From the NCBI GenBank assembly GCA_032718475.1, contig JAUCBJ010005037.1, positions 1 through 48,163 on the forward strand: a DNA stretch of 48,163 nucleotides, written 5' to 3'. Position numbers and translations under genes: made by a program. Under the pieces are notes generated by a model. The model saw nothing but the letters and a program-made list of their open reading frames with translations. It was not told the origin of the DNA and ran no database searches. Below, piece after piece: positions 12,050 to 22,827 of this stretch (its first letter is position 1; every line of letters starts with the position of its first letter). Source of the DNA: Nemertoderma westbladi (Eukaryota > Xenacoelomorpha > Nemertodermatida > Nemertodermatidae).

Positions 12050-14925
12050 CCTTGTGCTACAGTCACCAGTGGACAGACTGATGAGGTTGTGATTAAGGAC
12101 ATGGGGGGCGGTTGGCGACTCGCCCTCGCGTCAGCAGATGATAGTGGAAATGGTGGAATTGGTCTATTGATGAATCCAACTGCACATGCAGCATTGGACA
12201 AAATAGACCAAATCTCTAACCGCATCATCCGTTGCCACTTCTCATGTTCTGGAAGACTGGCTAAGAAGTTTCCTAAGGTGGTTCTGATTGTGTGCTACTC
12301 TCCAACTTGTGTTGCCCCTGTAGAGGAGGTGGAAAATTTCTACCACAATCTACAAGCAGCTACTGATGGAGTGGATCAGCATGCATTCTTAACATTCCTG
12401 GGAGACTTTAATGCGAGTCTGCATCAATCACCTACATCGCCCTGGGTCTATAGCAATAGTGTTAACCGAAATTCTGTCCATCTTCAGGATTTTATCTCTG
12501 GAAATGGATTGTTTTCGACTGGAACCCAGTTCAAGAAGCGAACTGGAAAGCTATGGACTCATAGTGGACCCAGTGGTCACAAGTCCCAGATAGACCATAT
12601 TCTGTTTCGTAGGAAATACAGGAGCTCTATACAAGACTGTAATGCATTTACACTTCGACCCTTCTCCAGTGATCACCGCCTTATTGTGGCCAAGATAAGA
12701 CTTAGTCTGCGTGCTAGCAGAACAACGAAATCTGCCTTGCCGCGGCATGACTGGTCCTCTCTGTTGCAACAGCCAAGTGTGAGATCCAGCTTCACACTAC
12801 AGCTGAGCAATAGGTATGAGGCTCTTGCCTCTGAGGCGGCAGATCACTGTGAGGGCTATACTGCCTTTACAGAAGCAGTTAAGTTAGCAGCTGCAGAAAC
12901 AGTTCCTGTATACCCTCGAAACAGGAAAAGGGCCCCCTGGACTGACAACAAAATTCAGAAGTGCCGAAATGACCTTCATAAGGCGCAGAAAGAGTCCCGA
13001 CTCAAACAGACTACAGCGGCCAAGAATGCAGTTAAGGCTGCATCTAGGTCCCTGAACAGGCAGTACTCTGTTAATCTACAGGAGCTAATAAACCAACAGG
13101 TTGATGCCATCAATGATGCTGACGACAGCAGGCAATCATCCCAGGCATGGAAATCGATCAATTTGCTTACTGGCCGGAAAAGCCAACCAACCACCAAGGT
13201 TAAGGCTGAATCACCAGCCGATCGCCTCAATGGTTGGAAAGCCCACTTTGAAAAGCTCCTCAATAATGACAGGGTATTGCCTGATAACTTTATAGAAGTA
13301 AAAGTGTCTGAGTCTTTACTCCCAGATATTCCCATTGGCGATATCTCCTTTGCAGAAGTGAAGGCTGCTGCAAAGAGCATTAAGACCAATCGTGCCAGTG
13401 GAGTAGATGGTGTTCCCCCTGAGGTCTTTAAAATACCTGAGTGTTTAAAGCTCATCTATCCCATCATAGTAGACATGTACCGAACAACAAGAGTCCCACA
13501 AGAAATGAAAACAAATAAGTTGGTGCCAGTTCCCAAGAAGGGCAACCTAACACTCTATGGTTCTTTTCGGGGAATCTCATTGATCTCGATTGCTGCAAAG
13601 CTATACAATAGGATTCTATTAAATCGCATCAGGGATCCCATTGAGAGACTGCTCCGTGGAAATCAGAATGGGTTCCGTAAAGGTCGTGGGACCATGGAGC
13701 CCATTTTGGCACTTAAAAGGATAATTGAAGAATTATCAAAAAAGAAAGACAGGCATCTGGCTGTTATCTTTGTTGACTTCTTCAAGGCCTTTGATTCAGT
13801 CTCTCGCTCACGTATGTTCAGCATACTTTCATTATATGGGATTCCTGATGAAATTATTGCAGCAATCAGATCAGTATACGATGGTTCGACAACATTTGTG
13901 TCTACTGTTGACGGTGACACAGAACCATTTGAAGTGTTATGGGGCGTCCTCCAAGGAGACACACTTGCACCATTCTTGTTCATTATTGTGGTTGACTATG
14001 TTCTACGCATGTCCTTAGATCATCATAATGATGATGGGGTGATGATAACTCCACCTACTGGGTCCAGAAGTCGAGGAAATCCTGCCAAGTACCTAACTGA
14101 TCTAGACTTTGCTGATGACTTAGGAGTACTCTCAGAATCATTAGAGGGAGCCCAACGGCTCCTCAGCTCATTAGAACATGCTGCTTCTAGTGTTGGTCTT
14201 TTTATTAACTCCAGAAAGACCAAAATTTTGACAGTTAACTTTGAAAGTCCTCAGCAAGTCTCTGATCGGATGAGCATAAGCTCAAAGGATGGTATGCTTG
14301 AGCATGTGGACGACTTCTGTTACCTGGGATCATGGATCCGGAAGTCAGGTGAGGACCTTCGAATACGTAAGGGAAAGGCATGGGCAGCCTTGAATAGGCT
14401 TTCCAGGATTTGGAAGTCACCGAGAATTAATCGGAAACTTAAGGTCCGATTATTCAGAGCAGCAGTAGTTCCAGTACTCCTCTACGGGAGTCCATGCTGG
14501 GCTCTAACTGCTGAGGACACCAAATCTCTGGATGGCACATTCACAAGAATGCTACGCCGGGTTCATTGTGTCAAGTACAATGCACACATCTCCAACCAGA
14601 CACTATATAACATTGGAGGTGTCTCATTGGTTCCCCCAAGCTTGACACTAGAACAAAATCGCATCCGCTTTGCAGGACATTGCTTTCGCCGTGAGGACCA
14701 GCCAGTGCATAATCTTGTACTTTGGCAGCCTCATGGAGTGAATAAGCATGGTGGACAGCCCATGACTTTCTTGAGACGCATCTTAAAGGACACTGGCCTT
14801 GAAGATGCGGATGATCTAGCAAATGTCATGGGTGATAGGGAGTTGTGGCGGTGCAATTTTGTTGACAAGCCGGCACAGCATTCTTAAAAATGCAGCTGCA
14901 ATGCAGCATGCCGATCCTAGTAGTA
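12050..14925 (+). mobile_element. LINE A: RTE/Proto2-like non-LTR retrotransposon
   Basis: This is an APE-type non-LTR retrotransposon. Its single long frame covers most of the endonuclease and the whole reverse transcriptase. After the stop codon a short 3' tail follows (TGCAGCTGCAATGCAGCATG, then CCGATCC), ending in a short TAG repeat near 14918-14925. The same tail occurs in the fragment at 18.5 kb, which fixes the 3' end. The 5' end is an estimate: the frame continues upstream of 12089 without a stop, but endonuclease similarity fades and the first catalytic strand of the endonuclease is not visible. The copy is therefore probably 5'-truncated. I found no convincing target-site duplication. 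Confidence 0.85.
12089..14887 (+). CDS. LINE A endonuclease/reverse transcriptase polyprotein
   Basis: This protein would nick target DNA and copy the element's RNA at the nick (target-primed reverse transcription). Residues 1 to about 215 match the C-terminal part of an APE-type endonuclease, with GDFNA at residues 105-109 and the SDHR box at 194-197. A basic linker follows. The reverse transcriptase shows PKKGNL and RGISLISIAAKLYNRIL in the fingers, NGFRKGR, VDFFKAFDSV, GVLQGDTLAPFLF and the catalytic FADD at 674-677, then the thumb and a conserved C-terminus. The frame is open for 932 codons, so this copy is little decayed. The start at 12089 is a GTG and arbitrary, because the frame continues upstream and the endonuclease N-terminus is missing. 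The closest relative I can suggest is the RTE/Proto2 group. The clade is an inference; the LINE assignment is not in doubt. Confidence 0.88.
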   Translation: MIKDMGGGWRLALASADDSGNGGIGLLMNPTAHAALDKIDQISNRIIRCHFSCSGRLAKKFPKVVLIVCYSPTCVAPVEEVENFYHNLQAATDGVDQHAFLTFLGDFNASLHQSPTSPWVYSNSVNRNSVHLQDFISGNGLFSTGTQFKKRTGKLWTHSGPSGHKSQIDHILFRRKYRSSIQDCNAFTLRPFSSDHRLIVAKIRLSLRASRTTKSALPRHDWSSLLQQPSVRSSFTLQLSNRYEALASEAADHCEGYTAFTEAVKLAAAETVPVYPRNRKRAPWTDNKIQKCRNDLHKAQKESRLKQTTAAKNAVKAASRSLNRQYSVNLQELINQQVDAINDADDSRQSSQAWKSINLLTGRKSQPTTKVKAESPADRLNGWKAHFEKLLNNDRVLPDNFIEVKVSESLLPDIPIGDISFAEVKAAAKSIKTNRASGVDGVPPEVFKIPECLKLIYPIIVDMYRTTRVPQEMKTNKLVPVPKKGNLTLYGSFRGISLISIAAKLYNRILLNRIRDPIERLLRGNQNGFRKGRGTMEPILALKRIIEELSKKKDRHLAVIFVDFFKAFDSVSRSRMFSILSLYGIPDEIIAAIRSVYDGSTTFVSTVDGDTEPFEVLWGVLQGDTLAPFLFIIVVDYVLRMSLDHHNDDGVMITPPTGSRSRGNPAKYLTDLDFADDLGVLSESLEGAQRLLSSLEHAASSVGLFINSRKTKILTVNFESPQQVSDRMSISSKDGMLEHVDDFCYLGSWIRKSGEDLRIRKGKAWAALNRLSRIWKSPRINRKLKVRLFRAAVVPVLLYGSPCWALTAEDTKSLDGTFTRMLRRVHCVKYNAHISNQTLYNIGGVSLVPPSLTLEQNRIRFAGHCFRREDQPVHNLVLWQPHGVNKHGGQPMTFLRRILKDTGLEDADDLANVMGDRELWRCNFVDKPAQHS

Positions 14926-15258
14926 TTCCTCCGTTTACATATGCTGTACTGTACATATTTATACTGTAATACTTATTTATCATAAGTACGAAATAAATTA
15001 TTGTATTTGTTTACGGCTGACCTTAGTAGTTTTGTGTAACAACCACCAGATTTCGTCAGTGTCCAGGTCTTTCCCCCGTATAAAACTTTCGTCTTCGAAG
15101 ACGAATTTCGTCTTCAGGAGGCTGGCGTCATGATTTACTAATGCAGATATTTTGTTATGTTATTTATATTTGATTTCCTAATTTATATCGTAAACCAAAT
15201 AAAAAATTCATATAAAAATTTAGAAAACTTTATTGAGATGGAAGTGATTTTAGTATGT
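14926..15258. other. Spacer between LINE A and the 17-bp minisatellite
   Basis: It is AT-rich. It contains a perfect 18-bp palindrome, TTCGTCTTCGAAGACGAA, at 15088-15105, followed by a further direct copy of TTCGTCTTC at 15107-15115. No gene is recognised. Confidence 0.6.
15088..15105. repeat. Perfect 18-bp palindrome
   Basis: TTCGTCTTCGAAGACGAA reads the same on both strands. The adjoining bases add a second overlapping symmetry, GACGAATTTCGTC at 15100-15112, and a third TTCGTCTTC. No function can be assigned; it could be part of a terminal repeat of an unrecognised element. Confidence 0.8.
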
Positions 15259-17174
15259 CATCGAGTGTGGGACGGCATCGAGTGTGGGACGGCATCGAGT
15301 GTGGGACGGCATCGAGTGTGGGACGGCATCGAGTTTGGGACGGCATCGAGTGTGGGACGGCATCGAGTGTGGGACGGCATCGAGTGTGGGACGGCATCGA
15401 GTTTGGGACGGCATCGAGTGTGGGACGGCATCGAGTGTGGGACGGCATCGAATGTGGGGCGGCATCGAGTGTGGAACGGCATCGAGTGTGGGACGGCATC
15501 GAGTGTGGAACGGCATCGAGTGTGGGACGGCATCGAGTGTGGGACGGCATCGAGTGTGGGACGGCATCGAGTGTGGGACGGCATCGAGTGTGGGACGGCA
15601 TCGAGTTTGGGACGGCATCGAGTGTGGGACGGCATCGAGTGTGGAACGGCATCGAGTGTGGGACGGCATCGAGTGTGGGACGGCATCGAGTGTGGGACGG
15701 CATCGAGTGTGGGACGGCATCGAGTGTGGAACGGCATCGAGTTTGGGACGGCATCGAGTGTGGGACGGCATCGAGTGTGGAACGGCATCGAGTGTGTGCG
15801 GCATCGAGTTTGGGACGGCATCGAGTGTGGGACGGCATCGAGTGTGGGACGGCATCGAGTGTGGGACGGCATCGAGTGTGGGACGGCATCGAGTGTGGGA
15901 CGGCATCGAGTTTGGGACGGCATCGAGTGTGGGACGGCATCGAGTGTGGAACGGCATCGAGTGTGGGCGGCATCGAGTTTGGGACGGCATCGAGTGTGGG
16001 AAGGCATCGAGTGTGGGACGGCATCGAGTGTGGGACGGCATCGAATGTGGAACGGCATCGAGTGTGGGCGGCATCGAGTTTGGGACGGCATCGAGTGTGG
16101 GAAGGCATCGAGTGTGGGACGGCATCGAGTTTGGGACGGCATCGAGTGTGGGACGGCATCGAGTGTGGGACGGCATCGAGTGTGGGACGGCATCGAGTGT
16201 GGGAAGGCATCGAGTGTGGGACGGCATCGAGTGTGGGACGGCATCGAGTGTGGGATGGCATCGAGTGTGGGATGGCATCGAGTGTGGGAAGGCATCAAGT
16301 GTGGGACGGCATCGAGTGTGGGACGGCATCAAGTGTGGAACGGCATCGAGTGTGGGGTGGCATCGAGTGTGGGATGGCATCGAGTGTGGGACGGCATCGA
16401 GTGTGGGACGGCATCGAGTGTGGGACGGCATCGAGTGTGGGACGGCATCGAGTGTGGGACGGCATCAAGTGTGGAACGGCATCGAGTGTGGGGTGGCATC
16501 GAGTGTGGGATGGCATCGAGTGTGGGAAGGCATCGAGTGTGGGACGGCATCGAGTGTGGGACGGCATCGAGTGTGGGACGGCATCAAGTGTGGAACGGCA
16601 TCGAGTGTAGGGCGGCATCGAGCGTGGAACGGCATCGAGTGTGGGACGGCATCAAGTGTGGAACGGCATCGAGTGTGGGGTGGCATCGAGTGTGGGATGG
16701 CATCGAGTGTGGGATGGCATCGAGTGTGGGAAGGCATCAAGTGTGGAACGGCATCGAGTGTGGGGTGGCATCGAGTGTGGGATGGCATCGAGTGTGGGAA
16801 GGCATCGAGTGTGGGACGGCATCGAGTGTGGGACGGCATCGAGTGTGGGACGGCATCGAGTGTGGGACGGCATCGAGTGTGGGGCGGCATCGAGTGTGGA
16901 ACGGCATCGAGTGTGGGACGGCATCAAGTGTGGAACGGCATCGAGTGTGGGATGGCATCGAGTGTGGGAAGGCATCGAGTGTGGGACGGCATCGAGTGTG
17001 GGACGGCATCGAATGCGGGACGGCATCGAGTGTGGGACAGCATCGAGTGTGGGACGGCATCGAGTGTGGGGCGGCATCGAGTGTGGAACGGCATCGAGTG
17101 TGGGACAGCATCGAGTGTGGGGCGGCATCGAGTGTGGAACGGCATCGAGTGTGGGGCGGCATCGAGTATGGGAC
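15259..17174. repeat. 17-bp minisatellite, about 112 units
   Basis: The unit is CATCGAGTGTGGGACGG, with variants GAGTTTGGG, GTGTGGAACGG, GTGTGGGAAGG, GTGTGGGGTGG and CATCAAGTG. The first half is dominated by the consensus and the GAGTTTGGG variant; the second half carries most of the GGGATGG and CATCAAG variants, so the array grew in more than one phase. Because 17 is not a multiple of three, each frame reads through all three phases, and the unit has no stop codon in any of them on either strand. That produces overlapping frames of up to 686 codons (plus) and 393 codons (minus). I regard them as by-products of the repeat. Confidence 0.96.
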
Positions 17175-17579
17175 CTGTGTGTGTGGTGTGGGACCTGCTG
17201 GATACAAAACATGTTAAATCTATTTGAAGTACTTCAATTAATTTATAGAAATATAAAGAATCTTGCAAAGTTAGCAAATAACTGATCTGCTTCGTTGTTA
17301 TCGATCGCCGGTTTGTCGTTTGGTCGAGGTTTTCTTGAGCGCTAGTTGTCTTAATCAATACATTTGCTTGTCGTAACAAACCCACAGCAGTGGACGGGAG
17401 TGGGACGCCGCTCAGTCCACTTCCATAATTACAAAACGGATAGATCAATATGGAAATGCGCTGATTAATATCTGAACCAGAGATTCCGACCACTCAATCC
17501 ATCATGATCTCCCACTTCAAAGCTGAACGAAGAGGAGCTCAAACCTAATCTAGTAATCTACCCGACGCAACATCTCCAC
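17175..17579. other. Spacer, no gene recognised
   Basis: The first 40 bases are a degenerate GT-rich extension of the minisatellite. The rest is unique sequence in which I see no gene or repeat. Confidence 0.5.
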
Positions 17580-17768
17580 TTCCTTAGTTACCGGTCCACT
17601 ACGGAATCCACTCCTTAGTTGCCGGTCCGCTATGGAATCCACTCCTTAGTTACCGGTATATAGATCCTTAGTTACCGGTATATATATCGCTAGTAAACGG
17701 AATCCACTCCTTGGTTACCGGTATATACCACTCCTTAGTTACCGGTTTATATATCGCTAGTAAACACA
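17580..17768. repeat. Degenerate short tandem repeats with TTAGTTACCGGT core
   Basis: CTTAGTTACCGGT (or GTTGCCGGT) occurs six or seven times at irregular spacing of roughly 25 to 45 bp. It is interleaved with GGAATCCACTCC and with ATATATCGCTAGTAAAC, the last found twice. Units are diverged and partly deleted, so this is an old repeat. Confidence 0.8.
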
Positions 17769-17820
17769 TATTAAGTAATTAGTGGTTAAATAATACTGGT
17801 TTGTCATATTTTGAAAATTT

Positions 17821-17925
17821 TAATTCATATTTACAACGTTTACATTTGCGTTGGTTGACACTAAATATTTTAATTCATATTTTACAACGCGTGCATTTGC
17901 ATTAGTTGACACTAGATATTTGAAT
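17821..17925. repeat. Two-copy 50-bp direct repeat
   Basis: TAATTCATATTT..ACAACG, followed by CATTTGCGTTGGTTGACACT or CATTTGCATTAGTTGACACT, occurs twice with starts 50 bp apart (17821 and 17871). The copies differ by a few substitutions and one inserted T. Confidence 0.8.
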
Positions 17926-18076
17926 TCCCTTTGATTGGATGTCACTTTGGAACTTATTGTGTGTGATGATTCCGCCAGCTTTTCTCGTTGATATCCTACC
18001 ATGTGGGTTTATAGGATGAATCCACGTGGATTATCGAGCATCCCTCTCGGATATCACAGGGAATTGAGAAAATGTA

Positions 18077-18503
18077 TGGGAGTCCATGCTGGGATCTAAC
18101 TGGATGGCACATTCACAAGAATGCTACGCCGGGTTCACTGTGTCAAGTACAATGCACAGCACACGTCTCCAACCAGACACTATATAACATTGGAGGTGTC
18201 TCATTGGTCCCTCCAAGCGTGACACTAGAACAAAGCCGCCTCCGCTTTGCAGGACATCGCTTTTGCCGTGGGGACCAGCCAGTGCATAATCTTGTGCTTT
18301 TGCGTCCTCATGGAGTGAATAAGCATGGTGGACAGCCCATGGCTTTCTTGAGACGCATCTTAAAGGACACAGGCCTTGAAGATGCGGATGATCTAGCATA
18401 TGTCATGGGTGATAGGGAGTTGTGGCGGCGCAATTTTGTCGACAAGCTAGCACAGAATTTTAAAAAAATGCAGCTGCAATGCAGCATGGCGATCCTAGTA
18501 GTA
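18077..18503 (+). mobile_element. 5'-truncated 3' fragment of LINE A
   Basis: This stretch repeats the last 430 or so bases of LINE A (from about 14487), including the end of the coding frame and the tail TGCAGCTGCAATGCAGCATG, then a TAG repeat. Relative to LINE A it lacks about 21 bp after GGATCTAACTG and carries a small GCAC insertion. The copies are otherwise nearly identical. It is flanked by GAGAAAATGTA (18066-18076) and GAGAATATGTA (18504-18514), a likely 11-bp target-site duplication with one mismatch. It is a dead-on-arrival insertion that stopped copying early. The 147-codon frame at 18072-18515 is the tail of the reverse transcriptase frame. Confidence 0.9.
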
Positions 18504-18514
18504 GAGAATATGTA

Positions 18515-19609
18515 GGGAAGACCCTTGAGGTACGCGGCACAGTTCCGGAATATTTTATGTCCCGCTAATAGAAAGATTAATTATGTGGGTGTGGGACACT
18601 GTATCGCCCTAGGGAGATTAAGAGCATTCTTGCAGACGAATAGTATTTGAATAGAATATAAGAAAGTATAGAAGAAGGTATAGGAATATTATTCTTGCAG
18701 CGAATAATATTAAAAACTTATAATTTATGACATGTAAAACGGGTCTTTTTCTCCTACTCCGGGATGTATAATTCGCCGAACCCGCGTTAGTCAGTGAGAA
18801 AGGACAAATTATTTACCGCTTAGTCAACAACTAATCCAGCAACAATATTGTGCTCTATAAAAAATGGCTAAACTAGTGACCCGATAAGGAACCGAATACG
18901 CTAGCCAGCCAGTCATAAGCAATTCAAAGTAAAGCTTGCCTCTGTGTCAACAAGTAGGGAAAATAATTTTGAAAGTATATTAAGTTAGTGAGACAAAATA
19001 ACATAATGTTAACAGAACTGAATGAATATCAAATATAATATATTATTTTAATTGAAATGAATATTTAGACTATTCAAAATGTTAAGATATCGAATTATTT
19101 AGAAGAAATTCTCAAAAGTAGGATCATAACATTAATCTTATTGAAAACTGGTATCATTTTGAGGATTGGGTGACGTTAGTTCTTATGATCTTTAGTTCCA
19201 AACCGGATACGTCATTAGTTCCAATAGGGGTGTCAGTAACCGTAACAATAAATGACATTAGTTCCAATGGAATAGAGTCTCTTAGTTCTAAACCGAGCAT
19301 TATTTTGTTTTAAGCCTGATACGCCAATTATTATTTTATTATTAATATAAATTTACACCATAACTTAGAACCGAACAAATATAGCATATGTAGACAAATT
19401 AACTATAGTATTATATGGTGATGGGGGGTTTCCCCCATAAAAGATACCGTACATTACATAGATGACACACTTACGTAGTGTAAAATATGAGTTAATAATT
19501 AATTAAGGTACATTAAAATACACCGAATTAAAATTATTACTGTATGTAATTGGTCTCAAAAAGGCCGTGCTAATTATGAGATTAAACGTTAAAGTTAAAG
19601 ATTAAAGTT
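18515..19609. other. AT-rich spacer, no gene recognised
   Basis: I see no coding frame with recognisable similarity. TTAGTTCC or TTAGTTCT occurs five or so times between 19165 and 19290, a loose short repeat of unknown meaning. Confidence 0.5.
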
Positions 19610-19835
19610 AAAAGGGTCTGAAGACTGGATGTTATATGAAATGAGATGAAAATATGTGTATTAAAATAAGATGAAATATATATATATATATACGTATTAA
19701 TAAAAGGGTCGGACTTGATGTGGTAAAAATGAGATAAAATATATGCGTATTAAATTTAAAATGAGATGCAATAAATACGTATTTAAAGGGTCAGAGTGGA
19801 TGTGAAGTAAAATAAAATTTGTATTAACCATTATA
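19610..19835. repeat. Three degenerate copies of a roughly 90-bp repeat
   Basis: AAAGGGTC followed by GGATGT, then ATGAGAT and TACGTATTAA-like ends, occurs near 19610, 19703 and 19786. A (TA)n run at 19678-19691 lies inside the first copy. Copies are strongly diverged. Confidence 0.6.
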
Positions 19836-19898
19836 CAATATAAGTTGTTATCTATGGGTATAAATCATCGAGATGAGAGTTATTGTTTCTACAGTTCA

Positions 19899-22063
19899 TC
19901 AAGACGCAGCTGCAGCACACCGACCAGCTACAGGGAATATCAATTGAGTACTGTAGTGTTTAATGAAGTACCTCCAAAATAAATCGATCAGACGAGATTT
20001 AAGCCCTACATGGTTTGTGAAATTGATTCGCTTAGGTAATACATTTGCAATGTGAGGTACTCGTAACCAAAAGTTTTGTTCTGATTTGCATTTTTTCGGC
20101 TGCGCAACATTAAATAAAATCCGATCATTTGAACGAGTATTTTGGTTTGATGGTCTGTTTAGTTTGAGGTGTTCTTCCAAGTTGATATCGCATTTTCCAG
20201 CGATAATCTTCGACAGCGTCATCAAATCTAGGAGTTGTAGGTAGAGAGAAAGGGGGCATTATCTCGTAGTATCCAGATAGTGGCACGTCGTTGTAGACTC
20301 TCTAAACGTGATTAGGTCGTGTTTATTTAGAGACCAACATGTTGATGCATAGGTTATTATCGGTAGAATCATAGATTTGTACATATTTAATTTCGATAGA
20401 GCGGTAAGATTTGATGCACAGTTACGTTTTATTAGTTGGAAGGCCATGTTTCCTTTACTGCAGTTTTCAGTTACGTGAGCGGTCCAGGTAATATTCGATG
20501 AGAAGGTGACTCCCAGATCTTTTTCTTAGGTGGTTCGTTCTATCGGATGGCTATTAATAAATTTTACGTTGGACTGCCCTTGAAAGATAAGTTGTTTACA
20601 TTAGCTGATGTTAAATTCAAGACCGTTACTTTGACGCCAGACTGATAATTTATTTAAATCGTCTTGTATTTGTGGGGGATTGGTTGTCGGATATATGGAA
20701 ACAAGTTTGCAATCGTCAGCGAGTAGATAAGGGTCTGTTTGTGTGCAAATGCAAATTCGGTAGGTCATTCGATTCTACTAAGAATAACAATGTTGCTAGA
20801 ATCCAGAGGATTCCCGCTGTCAACATCTTTAGTTTTTGACACTGCATCCCCAACTTTCACTGATTGAGTTCTATTTGATAGATAGCTACGTATCATTTCC
20901 CATAGTTTTCCCCGAATTCCTAATTTCCATAACTTTAGTAGCACCGAACTATGAGATATATAGAATCAAAAGCCTTTTGAAAGTATAGATAAATTATTTA
21001 TACTGTTGAATCATTATTTTCTATAGCGTGATATAATATTTTATCTAAAACCACAAGCAGTTGAAGAACAGGTGAGCGGCCTTTTCTAAAACCGTACTGA
21101 GCGCGATGATAAAGTGGACGAAGATGGCTGTAAATTGGCATGTAGATACATCGTTCTAGAATTTTCGAGGGGATGGCAAGTAAAGATATTGGACGGTAAA
21201 GCGGTACTGGAGTTCTATTGCCCTTCTTATGTCGTGGAGATATTGATGCATGTTTCCATTCTCGTGGAAAGTAAGAGTTGAATTTAAACACCAAAAATAA
21301 TGCAGCTAAAGATGATGCTAGTTGTACGCTTAATTGTTGGAGGAATCGTGGTGGTAAGTTATCGGGGCCTCTGGCTTTGGTAACATTTAGTGATGTTAGG
21401 AGTAGTTGTACAGTGGATACAGACACATCGTAGTCGTCAATAAAATTATCGTGGTAGGGATCCTCAGTGGGGGATAATGTTGGAGGAGTAATTGCTGTTG
21501 TTTTTATTGCTGGCTTTTTGTAAACTGAGTGGAAGAATTCGGAAAAAAGGTCAGCTTGTTCTGCCGGTGTACATGCGGTATACCCATTATAAGTTACAAG
21601 AGGTGGTATTGCACTGGTGTTTCGTAAAGATTTTAAGTATTTATAGAGTTGTTGCATAGAGCGACTACTGGCTAGTTTGCATTCATGTTGAGGCTGGTCA
21701 GTTTCTAGATCCGTATTTATTTCGTGTTCCATATTTCGTAGTTTATTCAATAGAGATGGTGGTGGCTTTTTGTGTTCGGGGTATTTGTTAACTCTGCGTT
21801 TCAATGTTTTCAGTTTGTTTAATTTGTGTGAGGTGTGTTGGTAAGATTGAGCGATGGAGAGTTCGTCTTGGTACGCTAGCTTCAATTATTTTTCCAATCC
21901 ATTCGTACCATCTTGTGAGTAAATTATCTAGGTCTTCTATTGTATGGGGTCCAACCCTTACGCTGAAGGGGTTCTTTGTGCAGATGGTTGTGGCAACACC
22001 CACATCAAGTTTACAGAAACTATGACGATTAGTTGAGTTAATGGTGGAAACATATTGTGGCAT
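19899..22063 (-). pseudogene. LINE C reverse transcriptase (frameshifted, with stops)
   Basis: A 91-codon piece (22063-21788) covers the linker. After a further frameshift a 295-codon piece (21885-20998) carries ARGPDNLPPRFL, RPISLLAIPSKILER and QYGFRKGRSPVLQLL of the fingers and palm. Beyond its stop, similarity continues through KAFDS-like sequence (degraded to KGF then a stop) to LLADDCKLV near 20715-20735, which holds the catalytic Asp pair. The thumb follows (frame 20447-20259). The last piece (20225-19899) has the C-terminal signature FWLRVPHIANVLP common at the end of CR1-group elements. The domains are all present but cannot be translated as one protein. Confidence 0.8.
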
Positions 22064-22793
22064 TTAGTATGACTTGTACTGGATGGTGGTCGGATTTACA
22101 ATTTGTTTTCAAAAGATTATAGCCTTCGAAAAATGAATTGACATCCACAATTAGTTTATTAGAGTTCGAAAGAAATATGTTTAGCGTATTTGTACCTCTC
22201 GTGGGGAATGTAACGTATTGTTTAAAATCAAATTCATCAAAAATATTTAAAAATGCACTTTCATATGGATCCCTAGAAAAAAAATGCCAATGCACATTAG
22301 GAAGATTCAAGTCACCGCAAATAATTAAATCATTGAGATTTATTTCCCAGTTTTTGATTATGTTAAAAAGAATAATAAAATTGCATATTGGAATACGATA
22401 TATACTTTCACTTGGGGGATTGTATATACTTACAAGCCCACTTTTCCTATTGTTTAAAATACAAGTACAAGCACAAACTGCACTGGTTAAGAGATTAAAA
22501 TTATCGGATAGCTCACCCTTGATGTTTAGTGTGGTATATGGTATACCGGATTTGATAGCGAATAAAGCACCACCATGTGAGGATATGGGGAGGTTTACCT
22601 GGTCGTTCTGCACGAACTTATATTTACTGAGAAAAAGTTCCTTATCATTAAAATCTGGTGTTAGCCATGTTTCACATAAACACAGGAAATTATAATCTAA
22701 CGTGAGTAGAGTATTTGCTAGATTCTCTCGTTTATCTAGCCGAGTAATACCTTGTGTGTTATATATAAGTAAGTCCGATTTATGGGTGTCCAT
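22038..22793 (-). pseudogene. LINE C endonuclease domain (broken)
   Basis: The domain begins at the ATG at 22793 with MDTHKSDLLIYNTQGI, typical of the start of an APE endonuclease. It continues with the metal-binding glutamate in LCLCETWLT, the ICGDLNLPNVHW box and a final SDHHPV box. The frame continues upstream of the ATG through the 39-bp repeat to a TGA near 23177, so the repeat may once have been translated or may be 5' untranslated sequence. A frameshift near 22050 separates this domain from the reverse transcriptase. Confidence 0.82.
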
Positions 22794-22827
22794 GTTTGAA
22801 TTTGAACTGCTGTTTGCCGTGGCTCTG

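Noticed and set aside
11900-12088. Target-site duplication for LINE A using TATTCCTCCG after its tail
   Set aside because: The best upstream matches (such as TATTCTCATC) are too weak, and the 5' end is not defined.
12551-14822. Minus-strand frames of 60-159 codons inside LINE A
   Set aside because: They are shadows of the reverse transcriptase frame on the other strand, with no domain of their own.
15157-17285. Up to a dozen long overlapping frames on both strands, the longest 686 codons, as protein genes
   Set aside because: All are products of the stop-free 17-bp unit; no domain is present and both strands are equally open.
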